From contig LLEY01000142.1 of NCBI GenBank assembly GCA_001414485.1, positions 243,799 to 307,798 on the forward strand: a stretch of 64,000 nucleotides of DNA. Direction: 5' to 3'. This stretch comes from Calycina herbarum (taxonomy: Eukaryota; Ascomycota; Leotiomycetes; Helotiales; Pezizellaceae). The notes under the pieces were generated by a model that did no database searches, was not told the DNA's origin, and saw nothing but the letters and a program-made list of their open reading frames with translations. Of this stretch, positions 33,033 through 44,168 are shown in pieces. The translations under genes and the position numbers were made by a program. The first letter of the stretch is position 1. Each line of letters opens with the position of its first letter.

Positions 33033-36000
33033 TCACCTCAACGGACTCCCGCCAATTCCAGCCCCCAAGCCTCCCTTCCCGGGTGTCCAGCCACTCCCGA
33101 AACTCGATCCCGTCCCAGGCGCCAACCCAGCAGGTCTTCTAACCGGTGTCGTAGGTCCACTACTATCCCCCGCGCCCCTCCCGACACCCAATCCACTCCC
33201 ATCAGGAAGAATAGGTGGCGTCTCGGTTCTCTCAATCAAATGACCGTCTTTCTTCGCCGCGGGAGGTTTATAATTCATCTCCCTGCCTGTACGATAGATA
33301 TCCATGAGAATAGTTTCCAGGATACCGGCATCTGAGAACTCTTGGTATTTGCGGTAGAGTTTCAGCGCTGTTCGCGCATCCTCGATGGAATCGTGGGTTT
33401 CAAGTTGGATGTCTTCTTTTAAGAGATACCAAGCTAGGAAAGCGAGGGAGAGTTTTCGAAGACGGGCTTTGACGAAGAAGAAATCGATTGTGTCGATGAC
33501 CTGAGATTTAGGGACGTGGATATTGGTGACTCTAAAATCTTGCTTCAATCCGTGACCCAGGAATTTGCAGCCCAGATTGAGAAGTGTCCATAGTTTTTTG
33601 TAAGCCACTTTTAGGGGCACGAGGTTGTGTTTTGATAATCTGGGATCGAGATCCCCGTGAACGATTCCGGAGTATGAGGTTAAATAATCGACGATTGGCT
33701 CTTTACTTGCGATATAATCGTCGATGAAAGGGAGACCTTCGTCTTCGCCTGATCCACGGATGACGGATACCCGGGCGAGTGCGTAGACGATAGGTCGAAT
33801 TGTTTCTCGTTCTCCGTCTGAATTCATTTCTATTTCTGGTTGTCTTACTGCGACAAACTCTGTGTCCAATGCAACAATTGTTCCCTCGCCTGGTATTTCC
33901 TGAGGAACCAAGGGACGATAGGTCTTTTCGCCTGGATTATTACTGAACATGTCGTTAGTGATGAACCCCTCCCCCTTTTGACAAAGTAACCAAACTTACT
34001 TGTGATCCACAAAAAGCAGTGATGTATCCAATTTCTGCTTCCAAGAATTATCAATCCGATTATTGGCGACCTTGACTTGGTATGCTATCACAGAAGGAAC
34101 TTTCCAGGATGTATTGAATGTCAAAGCCTCTTCCGCCTGGATTGGCCGAACCAAAAAATCGTTAAAAAGATGCCACTGACTCTCTCCTGGAGCTTCGGGC
34201 CTAGAATGTGCCACTAAAAGATATGAGCTAAAGTATATAATTGAAGAGTGGTGTTACAAACCGTTTACAAGAGAAACGAGATGGGACTTTTGATTTTGCC
34301 CACTGTCAATATCGGCCGCGAGGCCAATTAAGGAGTACACCGTAATATTGTGTATACCCCGTTGGAGGTGAAGTTTTAGATCTTCGCCTTGATAACAAAA
34401 GAATTGCCCCTGATCCACAATTACCCCTATTTCTTCGGGTAGCCAGCCAGGTGTGGCCCAGAGTTGTTTTGCTTCGGGAGTGGTTATGGCAGCGTTTAAC
34501 ATGAGTACAGCGGGAACGCTGTGTATTGTTTTTCGTGTTGCGAGGGACTGGTATCTTTGACAACGACTGCACCATCCTCGGCTGGTTGTTTCCCGTTCCA
34601 CGCTAGATTTTAATATTTGGCAAAATGAGACTTTTGGAGTTCTAGCATTTCGCACGGCGATTTTCTACTAAAAGTCAGCTTCCATTCGAATACGAACCGT
34701 GACTACAAACTGGTAAAGGGTAGAGCAATTCATTAACAAAGGTTGTGCCAGGTCGCGTGTGTTCACTTCTGCAGTTCATACAACGAATCGCAGTGGTGGC
34801 TGAAGTGGCCAGAACCTGTATTTCATTAGCATCTCATCAACAACTAAATCTTTGGCTTCCAGTCTTACATGATCAAGGGCCGGAGCAAAAGGAGGTATGC
34901 TTCGATAGTCATGTGTGATTCTTTCGAGTAAAAATCGATTCAACCCTTGCAACATCGTGGTGAGCGATGTCCCGGGTGCATCTTCTTCAAGAAGACCCAA
35001 TGGGCCAGCTGGGAAATGGTGTTAGTGAAGCTCGGCCCGCAAAACTGATCGATACTTACCTTGAGGGTGATTGCTAAATGTCTTGAGCATATTGGTGGCC
35101 TGACAAATTGACCCTTCTGCCTTTTCTAGCATATCAAATAAAAATCCCATTTCGCAAAGTAAGCATAAATCGTTGATACATGCGCTTGCCGTATGCTGCA
35201 ATGCCAGATTCCGCATCAGAGGTGTGAAGTGCATGACTTGCAGCAGCGGATTGGCGTACGAATTCGAAATATGAATTTCAAGACCGGAATATGTCGTCTT
35301 ATTGTAAAATCTGGACGTATTGTTAGCAAAATTTTTGTAGATATGGCCGCAGAATCACGAACCCAAAATCGAAATCGTCAACTCCAAACTTGCTATATTT
35401 AATCTCCACATTCCGATACATCACAGGAACCTCGGCCTTCATACTTGATAATTCTGTAGCCCCAATGGCGTCAGCAACATCACTTATTCTGCGTTCCACA
35501 ACTGGATCGCTGGCCGACTCTCTAGCCTTTTCACTCAAGAATTTAGGAGCTTGTAAGCTCGAGGATGTTTTTTCAGCAGTTCTGGTGTTTTCCACCTGGT
35601 TTCTCTTCACGCCACGGGTATTCCGACTGTATGCGCCCCATTCTGTGGTCTTCAGGGTGGCCACCACTTGAGGGTCGATTTTTTGTGGTGGTGCACCAAT
35701 TTCGAATATCATATGACTTGGCCATGCAGACAACAATTGCTCACGGTAGTATGGCATGCCTATACTGTTTAAGGGCCTTTTTCCCCGTCAGTAAAGGTAC
35801 CATAATTTCCGTAAGGAAAAACTCACGTATCAACTTTCCAGTCCAATGGTGGTGGGGTTTCTTCGGCATCAGCAAATTCGACTGGATTACTGAGCTCAGC
35901 AAATCTTACTCGAGAAGGCGAGCCCCAAAGATGTAAATTGCACTCGGGATCTGCTAACAAGATAGCTTCACCGGACGGGGCAATTTCCATCATAGTCAAA

Positions 36001-37093
36001 TATGACAATACATTTGCCTGTCTTACATTGCTGGTGTTTACGTTCATTAAGTCGACAATATGAATTTGACCGATTTGGGACACGACGATACTCGTAGTGG
36101 ACATTCGGGGATGCATTCGAACATATGCTGCTCCAGCAGGAAAGGGAATCGGGGACATGGAATTCATATTTTTCAAGTCAAATACATTGACAAGAGGATC
36201 CAGCATGTACTGCTGTTGCTGCCTAAGAGAATAGCCGCAGGTGACAATAAAATCATGCTGGGCGTCCATATCATTAATGAGTGATGTATGAGCATTCCAG
36301 GTTTTGACCAGATTGAAAGTGACCGAGTCGAGGATATTGACTGATCCAACCCGAGTCGCGGCGCATATATATCGACTTCGTTTTAATATGGTGTAATGAT
36401 CAGATGTTGGGATCTAATACTTTAGCTGAAATCCCAAAAATCCAGAGGACTATGTGCTCTTCTACCTGTTTTGTGATAGTCCCCTTGTCCACATCAATGG
36501 TAAACATCTGTTCCTGCCATCCCGCCACCAATATTTCTGAAGTACCCTTGGAGGTAAAAGTCATACACCGTAAATCTTTCATTTCATCATGACTATTGCC
36601 AATCAGTTTCCATCCCATTTATTCAATTGTTGGTATGCAGCCGTACGTTATGTGCCATATTGGAGGACCCCGTCTCGTTGCCATGTGCACACTCCCCGCG
36701 CACAAAGCTATCACCCCCTTATCATGTAATAACAGTTGCCGTACGAGACCATCGCCAGCCTTGAAGGATGTATATCGTGTCAGCTCGGTGCCGTAGAAAC
36801 TCGAGACGCGACCGAACTCGTTTCCAGCCCAGATGAGCTCTTGTGCCGTGTCGAAGGCGGTGGAAACCACTTGCGTGGGGACAGCATTCTGCCCCGGTGG
36901 TGGGAGGAGCAGACGCCCGACCTAGAAGGAAAAAATAATCAGTATGTGTTATATAAATCGTGAAAATCAACATTGGGGCATGAAGTGGTTCAGTCAAGGC
37001 TGCCCCGCCCAAAAGCCGACATTTCAAGAATCCACCACCTGCAATCAGTTTTTAGAATAGGACCAAACTTACTTCCTCCCAGTCGCCATCCAT
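33033..37093 (-). CDS. PAN2: PAB-dependent poly(A)-specific ribonuclease catalytic subunit PAN2
   Basis: PAN2 with PAN3 shortens mRNA poly(A) tails in the cytoplasm. Eleven minus-strand exons join in phase to 1144 aa: 37073-37093, 36647-36921, 36466-36592, 35827-36413, 35363-35764, 35060-35310, 34869-35008, 34711-34815, 34262-34664, 34000-34213 and 33033-33942. The N-terminus MDGDWEEVGRLLLPPPGQN begins the WD40 propeller (LIWAGNEFGRVSSFYGTEL). A linker and an inactive ubiquitin-hydrolase fold follow (IRCMNCRSEHTRPGTTF, RGWCSRCQRYQ). The C-terminal DEDDh nuclease shows ALDTEFV (about 868-870), GHGLKQDFR (about 977) and HDSIEDA (His 1025, Asp 1030). All exonuclease residues are intact. A Gly/Ser-rich tail ends the protein. 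Exon 9 uses an acceptor at 34665-34666 chosen to avoid an in-frame TAG; that boundary is the least certain. Confidence 0.93.
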
Positions 37094-37453
37094 CTAGTGT
37101 AATTCAGTTCATGTTACCAATCCATGATTGTGCAGCCAGAAGAAGCTGGACAAAGAGATCTGAGAGGCAATGCTGGGCGTTGGCAGAACCATCCTTTTGG
37201 GCTTAGCTTTATTGAGGCGGTGTAAATGCTTGGCATGTTTTTGGATAAGCTCTGGATCAGACCCTGTCAATGCCTTGTCTCACCTCCACGTCTCACACCA
37301 AGTGGTTGAGCACGCCAACAGCTAGCTAGCAAGTGCCATGTGGAGCTCTGCCTTTTTGTTTTTGTTCTGTTTTGTTCTGTTCTGTTCTCATAACAATCGT
37401 CCTCTTTCTCCCTTTCTTTCTGTCTTGGATAATATTGAAAGTACGAACTTGCG
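37094..37453. promoter_or_regulatory. Divergent PAN2/transporter promoter
   Basis: This 360-bp spacer lies between two divergent genes. A TTTTGTTCTG repeat at about 37360-37388 and a CTTTCT run lead into the transporter start. Nothing else is seen. Confidence 0.45.
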
Positions 37454-39314
37454 ATGAATTTCTACGATTCCGCCTTCATCTTCCTGATATCAGGATGTGG
37501 CCTCTTGACGTGGCGGCAATATCGCAAACGAGAAGAGATGCCGGAGGAGAAGCTGCTCACCCAACCTGTGGTTACTCCTCGGGCAAAAGCTGAAGCCAGG
37601 GAGTTCCAATGGCTATTTCTCACTGTATATTGCTTGGTGATGGGGTCCGATTGGCTTCAAGGTATGCTGATACGAAGATTGAATCCAACTGTTGCTCACA
37701 ATTTTCAAGGACCATACGTGTACAGTCTTTACAAAGACCAATTCGGGCTCGAAGAACGAATCGTTGGTCTCCTCTTCGTCACGGGCTTCCTTTCCGGGGC
37801 CGTTTCTGGTTACTTTGTCGGACAATTCGCAGATGCCAACGGTCGCAAGACAGCATGTCTGATATTCTGTATCACCTACTCTACTGCCTGTTTTTCAACG
37901 CTTGTACCCAGTCTTCCGGCTCTATTTTTCGGTCGAGTCTTTGGTGGATTGAGTACAAGCTTGATGTATGTACCCAGCTTCTCCGAGTAAATTTCTTCTT
38001 TGGGTAAATTCCAAAGCTGAGACATCCCTCATACTTAAACTTTCGATAGCAGTCCTTGAAGCTCTTGCTAGTTCTACTCCTCAAATATTCCTAAAGAATT
38101 ATACTGATTCCGAGATCCTGTAGGTACAGCGCATTCGAAAGCTGGATGGTCACCGAATTTCATAAGAGGCGAGTGGATCAGGCAGGGACGAGCTTGAACA
38201 GCATGTATGGAATTATGTCAACTTTGAATAGTGTCGTAGCTATCTTCTCAGGAGTCTTTAGTGAGTGGTTGGTGCAAGTTACTGGCATGAAAAGAGCACC
38301 TTTTATGGCGAGTGCTGGACTTCTCGGAGTCGCATTCTGGATTATAGCTATGTACTGGGTAAGTCCATTCCCTATCTTTCATCAAGGGAATTCCTTAGCC
38401 ATTATCACCCCCTTTTCCTAGAACCATGAAGCACTCTGGTAATACTTTTTCTTGGGCAAAAATTATACACCTACAGCCACTCGAGTGGAAAGGAGAGAGG
38501 AGAAAGTGAAGAAGTTGTTTACCCTTCTTGTATCTTTGCATTATTCACACGTAGGCTCCAGGGCAGCCTCCCCTCCATCCACTATCATCTAAAACTCTTA
38601 TGCCCAAGTCCATATCCTCTCCTAGCTCAACTAATTCAATTCCAGACTGAAAACTACGGCGATAGCCACACCCAAGACTCTTCCACGTCCACGGCCCACC
38701 CAACATCCCAACCCGCACCTTCCTCCGTTCTCCTCACGATAATAAAAGACAAACGAATTCTCACCCTCGGCCTCGCGTCCTGCATCTTCGAAGGCTCTAT
38801 GTACCTCTTCGTGTTCTTCTGGACACCCGCCCTTTTGACAGCCCACACACACTCCCACTCTCCAAACACTTCTCTACCACTAGGCTTAATATTCGCCTCC
38901 TTCATGGCCTCTTGCATGCTCGGGTCCCTCCTCTTCTCCCTTCTCTCCTCGCCCTCATCCTCCCTCTCACTTTCCCCATCCCGTCTCCTCACCCTTCTAT
39001 TCGCTACCGCCTCCACCTCTCTGCTTCTCACCATCTTGCTAAAAGGGGAGAAAGCTACATTCTGGGCATTCTGTGTTTTTGAAATCTGTGTAGGCATGTA
39101 TTGGCCGAGTATTGGGTCGTTGAAGGGGAGAGTTGTGGAGGATGGTGTGAGAGCGAGGGTTTATGGGATGTTGAGGGTCCCGTTGAATGTTTTTGTTGTT
39201 GTGGCTTTGAGCTTGATTGAGGAAGGGGAGGAATATCGAAATGGGGTTTTCTTGGTTTGTGGGGGTTTATTGGTGGTTACTTCAGGGCTGTTTCATTGGG
39301 TTGTTGGGGAGTAG
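37454..39314 (+). CDS. MFS transporter, molybdate-anion transporter (MFSD5) type
   Basis: Exons 37454-37965, 38124-38358 and 38646-39314 join in phase to 471 aa. The protein is strongly hydrophobic with about 11-12 membrane segments. Family marks include FLSGAVSGYFVGQFADANGR (the loop 2-3 MFS motif), VFGGLSTSLMYSAFESWMV, FHKRRVDQAGTSLN and PSIGSLKGRVVEDGVRARVY. Such proteins are annotated as high-affinity molybdate-anion transporters from work on Chlamydomonas MOT2; the fungal substrate is not proven. Intron 2 (287 nt) is longer than its neighbours and falls in the central cytoplasmic loop; a small missed exon there is possible but not needed for phase. It is divergent from PAN2. Confidence 0.88.
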
Positions 39315-41169
39315 AAAAAAGTATTTGGCATTTCTGGGGAAAGGAAGCGGGTCTTTCGTTCAGGTTTTTAGGGTAGACATCAAATATTCATTGCGTTCAT
39401 CTAGATATGGAATACCATCTATACCTTCTCATATATCATATAATCACCTACTTCCATTCGATTCGCCAATGAGTTACAACTCAAATTAATGTGGACTTGG
39501 TGATAGGTCGGGAATTGGCACATGCTATGGCGAGTTGCGGTCTAGTCACTCTATGTACACCTATCTGACAGTGCATTACACTAAAGCTGCAAAGTAATTT
39601 TGAAAGTTTTACAATAATCAGATTCCAGGACTTTCAACTCTTCTTGAGATAACTGATCAACGTCTGGGATTAGAGGGGTAGACCAAGAGACCAACTTTTC
39701 AGCGCAAGGACTTGTACATCAAATTCCAGATTGACCGAGTTCAAACAGTACCTACACCGGCCAACTCCAACTCTCGAATGGTTTTGTTGTAGATGGGGAG
39801 AACGCGAAAAGGCAAAAAGCAAAAACATACAACGGCAGGTATTCGCTGGCGGTCACCCAGCAAACTACTACTCTGCCGGTCTGAGGCTCGTGTATGGCAA
39901 AATTTTAAACTTTCCCGTCGAATACTCTAATAAAACCCCTTGATACTATACTAAAAGCCTAAATCAACCTCCCACCTGGACTCTAATGCCTTTTTAAACT
40001 CTTCTATTCTATATTAGACAGCCTTACAGGCATCAACTTACCATCCCCCTCACGAAGTCTACCACGAATTAGTAACTACCACCACGCTTCTTACATTCTT
40101 ATAAGAACTGTGATGAATCCCCAACATGACTGAGTCTGGACTAATCATCGGCCAGTACCGCAGTGCTACTGTCTTTCCAGACTACCAAAATGGCATACTT
40201 GCCCATGGTACAGACGCTTTTGTTGTTAAAGTGTCCTGTCGCACAAACTGATGAATAATTTCATTCGACCTGACACAAGTCATATCAGGGATTAGATTGA
40301 CCTCTACCTCTGTTTTGAACGATGCAGTTTTGCTTTCAGTTTCACTTGGATTTGATGTCTCCAGTAGCATCATAAAGCGCTGCCATCCCTCTTTCGATCT
40401 TCTAACATTGTATTTTGCCAGTCTTACGGCTTACACGAGGCAATGCTACAAACATGGCCTTGCTTCCGAACGGAAGAATTGTAAAGAATCGAATGTAAGT
40501 GATCGTCTCTTCAGGCACTTTATGTGGAAAGTCAAGGCGTGGCATTTTCTGGCGAGGCAGGCGCGAAGTGAGGCACTCAGAGTTACCTACCTAGGTATCG
40601 AAAATAGACTCGCTGCCATGCGCTGCGTCTTGACTCTCCAACTAAGCCATTTCCTAATGTCCGACGAGGAACACCCCGCAAAGCTAATACTAATCATCGA
40701 CATCAATCGCAAGCCTGAAAGTTATTATCAGAAGATACGTGGGCTCAAGCCACAGCAAGGAGAATCTACCACTACGTATGGCCATGTAAGAAGATTCGAT
40801 GCGGTCGCGAGCGAACGATGGTTGAAGAACACAACAGCTGAGAGTTGGACGAAGAGAGAATTGAAATTCGGAATCCGAAGAGGGGGGGGATTATACTCTG
40901 AGCTAAGCCTTTTTGGGAGGTGGGTTGGAGTGGACCCCGTCCTCTCTCGCTCCTTCCCTCGTGAGGTGTCGGGTAGCTCCTTCTGGAATATATTTCCAGG
41001 TCGTTCTCAATGGCAGCTCTATTTCCATCTTCGCCGTGAAATATTTAAAGCCTAACAGAGCCGTAAGAAGAAACAAGACAACATTATAGTATAGCGCAAA
41101 AAAGGTATCTCTTAAACAAAAACCACTATCTACACACCACCATCCCATCCACCCATCAATACCGGCCTC
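39315..41169. other. Gene-poor region between convergent genes
   Basis: No gene is supported. A plus-strand frame at 40297-41055 stays open for 252 codons but starts at TTG, its first ATG is well inside, and it shows no recognisable domain. A minus-strand frame at 40182-40373 is equally open. The last few hundred bases are the 3' region of the FHIP gene. Confidence 0.4.
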
Positions 41170-44168
41170 TTAAACAAATCTAATTTCTCCAAACAAGCCC
41201 GCCCGGACTTGAACCAACGCCGCAACCTCCAACAAGAACTCCTGTAATACAAGAACGTTAGTCAAAACATGACTAACAGTAACCTCCTTCTCCACTTCTG
41301 CTTCCCCTTCTATTTCTCCTTCCGCTTCGACCTTATTGCCAGTCATTTCGATATCTTCCAGTGCGACGACACTTCCCCCTGCGCCATCCATGTTTTCTGG
41401 CGCCCCTCGAAGGTTGGGAAATGGAATGGGCGCTACTTCGCTTTTAGGTAATGGAAGTCCAACTCTTCTCGCAAGAATACTTTGATCAATGGCAGCGAAC
41501 GCTGCTGCTTGACTAGCCGGAACACCAGGCGCCGCGAATTTACTCTCCGAATCCCTCAGAGGACTAGAAGAGAAAGCTCTAGAACTATCTCTCGATGGAG
41601 TCCCGCTTCCTGGAAACTGTGGAGGGGGTATGGCAGAGTTCTTTGAGCTAGTCGGAGTCGAAAAGCCAAATGCATTGCTCAGTCCGCTGCTACTGCTACG
41701 TTGTTGGTCCTGGCTCCGACGGCCTCGAGGGGAATTGGAGCGGGAAGGTGTATTGTTGCCGCTGAGCTCTGGGAATATGCGCTGAGCTAAAGAATCGAAC
41801 CCAGATTTTCTGGGAGGCGACACTGAACGTGTGGAGGATGTCGAACGTCGTGGAGATGGTTGGACAGGTACCGGTGTGGGTTGCGCCGATGCAGTAGAGA
41901 AAGCCTGGCGGCGTTGTTGGAGAAGCTCGTCGAAACGAGGGATGGTAGTTCGATAGGCTTGTACCTGGTCTACCAAAGTGCTGAGCTGTGTAAGGAATGA
42001 AGGAATTTTGGATTCGGACCATTTTGGGCACCGGCGCATTCTACGAATAGCCTTGATCTGCGATCTCTCTTCGATTTCAATTGCATCTCCTGAAAGCGTG
42101 AGGGGATCTTCCTCAATGTCTTCTACATCATCCTCATATACATATTTCGTTGGATCTGGAAGAAGCCAACCATCTATGCGCATGTAGCCGCACGTTGCCA
42201 AATCTATAATTGCCCCTGTGAGTGATAGATTCGTCTCGACCGAATTTGTAAAGAAGGTTGATAGTGTTGCGAGTAACGTCTTCAGCATGGGATCTTCAGG
42301 TCTCAGTGTATGAGGGCGTATATCGCGAGGAGCACCTGGTATTGTTGCCTGTGAGCCGGGAAATTTGGTGGTGCCTCCAGCTGACTTGGGTGCAATTAGC
42401 GATATTGAACAGGCATGACTCTCTAGCATATTCATGCTATCCCTGACGTGGTTTTCGTAAATATCGTCGAAATTCTCATCGCCTCCTACAGCTCCAGCAA
42501 GGGTCAATAAAAATTCCATTTCTGTCTCGTGAGCTCCAATTGTTCGTTCGGGCCCTTCTGATAGTACCTGACTTGTCCATAAAAGCGTCGTTACAGCATA
42601 TCGGTGATGCCGCCTTAAGATCACCGAGACAAGTTGTAGTGTGACAGCGATGGTCTGTTCACTCTCTGATCGGAGACTTGCTTGTATCAAGTCAACGAGA
42701 TTGAAAAGGGCTGGAGTTGACACAACTTCTATAGTTGTGGCCATCATTGTGGCCAGATCCATTGATTTTCTTTTCCTGGCAGCACTAACTGATGCTCGGG
42801 ACCCTGACGGTGCAGGCGCTGAATCTGGAAGCGCAAGGAGGTAGTGCAAGATGAGGTGTATCATGTCAGGATGGTCGAGGGATTCAAGTATTCTTCGGAG
42901 GTAGGTTAAAACTGCCACTGAAGATCCGCCATCAACATCAGAAGATTCGAGCAGCGAGGGGTATCTATATTTGTTAGTTTTATAAAGAAGGTTGAAGATA
43001 CGGGGGGGGTATTTACAATAATTGCTGAAGAAAAATAACTTGAAAGTGCTCCAAAAGTGTCTGCTTGACCTCCACAGACTTGCAATGATTCAAGACGTCC
43101 TGCCAGAAAACCAAGTGGGACAGAAATGTTTCCATATGACTTTGAAAATCTGGAGAAGCTGAACTGACGATCTCGGAAGTTTCGATGGGGTGCTCATAAT
43201 CCGAAAGAGCAAGAATTGGGGGCAGCTCGTCTGAAGGGAAATCGATGACCAACTTCCGGCTCAATTGACTATACAGAGCCCCGAGTCCAGTTGCCATCAA
43301 AGTCGCCAGGTCGCTTTCCACTATCCATTGCTCAAGGGCTACCGAATTCGAAGCTGCCTCGATAATATACAGCAGGCCTGTCCTCGCAAAATCGCCGATC
43401 CTCCCTTCATGGTGTATATAGTCTATCAGAAGATAGAACAATGGAAAATCCTCCTTGTGTGTCTTGCCCGTAAACTTTTCGTGTGCGTCTCGGCCATCCC
43501 CCGTCTCCTCGCGTTCTTGTGCGGCAAACCATGCGGGTAAAATTTCCGGGTCCAGTCTGATCTTGGTCGTAATATTGAAGGACAATTCCACTACTTCAGA
43601 TTCCGTCTCAGAGCTTAGTCGTATGCTATTTGCCCCAGTAATTCGCACAAGCAGGTTCATCAAACTCTTCGAAAAGGCTTCATTCTCCACAAAGTTCTCC
43701 TCCTCACTATCGATCAGTGTCGCAAATAACCCAACCCCCTCTCGAATAATTCCTTCATTGTATGAGGTCGTGGCAATCTTGCCTATTGGTATATAAATCT
43801 GTTTGGAAGAAGCAAAAACGATGCAGGGGTGTGGTAGTGGTCGTCTCGATTCGTCGCTCAGTATCGTGGTGAGGTCCTGGATAGTCCCACGTATGTCTTC
43901 GGCCGCTTCATAATCTCTGGCCAAATTCGATGTGCCACGCCATACTTGCTACTAAAAGTCAATTCTCTGCGAGTGTTGCCGGCCTGTATCAACCCACCAA
44001 AAGTTGACTGTATTCACGTTTGAAGCGTGCCAGACGCTTTTCTGGATTATTGGATGCCCCTTTGTTGCCTCCCGGAGCGAGGGAGGTTCCCGCGATTAAG
44101 CGCGACCACTATTTGACCATTAGTCTGTCTGCTAAATTGATTTCGATCGCGATTCTTACAAAGTCCAT
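41170..44168 (-). CDS. FHIP (RAI16-like) subunit of the FTS-Hook-FHIP complex
   Basis: FHIP links the Hook adaptor, hence dynein, to early endosomes; in Aspergillus the orthologue is FhipA. Four minus-strand exons (44160-44168, 43998-44108, 43017-43948, 41170-42964) join in phase to 948 aa. The first exon is only 9 nt (Met-Asp-Phe), followed by WSRLIAGTSLAPGGNKGASN. The RAI16-like helical-repeat domain follows (DEEENFVENEAFSKSL is close to EEEENFVENEAF; then FYLLIDYIHHEGRIGDFART and PHTLRPEDPMLKTLLATLST). The central region after about residue 650 is Ser/Pro-rich and low in complexity, and the C-terminal helix (VLTNVLVLQEFLLEVAALVQ) is typical of the family. It converges with the transporter gene. 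Family assignment is from motif memory, not alignment. Confidence 0.88.

Noticed and set aside
40297..41055. 252-codon open frame, plus strand
   Set aside because: It starts at TTG, has no early ATG and no recognisable domain, and an antisense frame overlaps it. Kept only as a remark in the gap entry.
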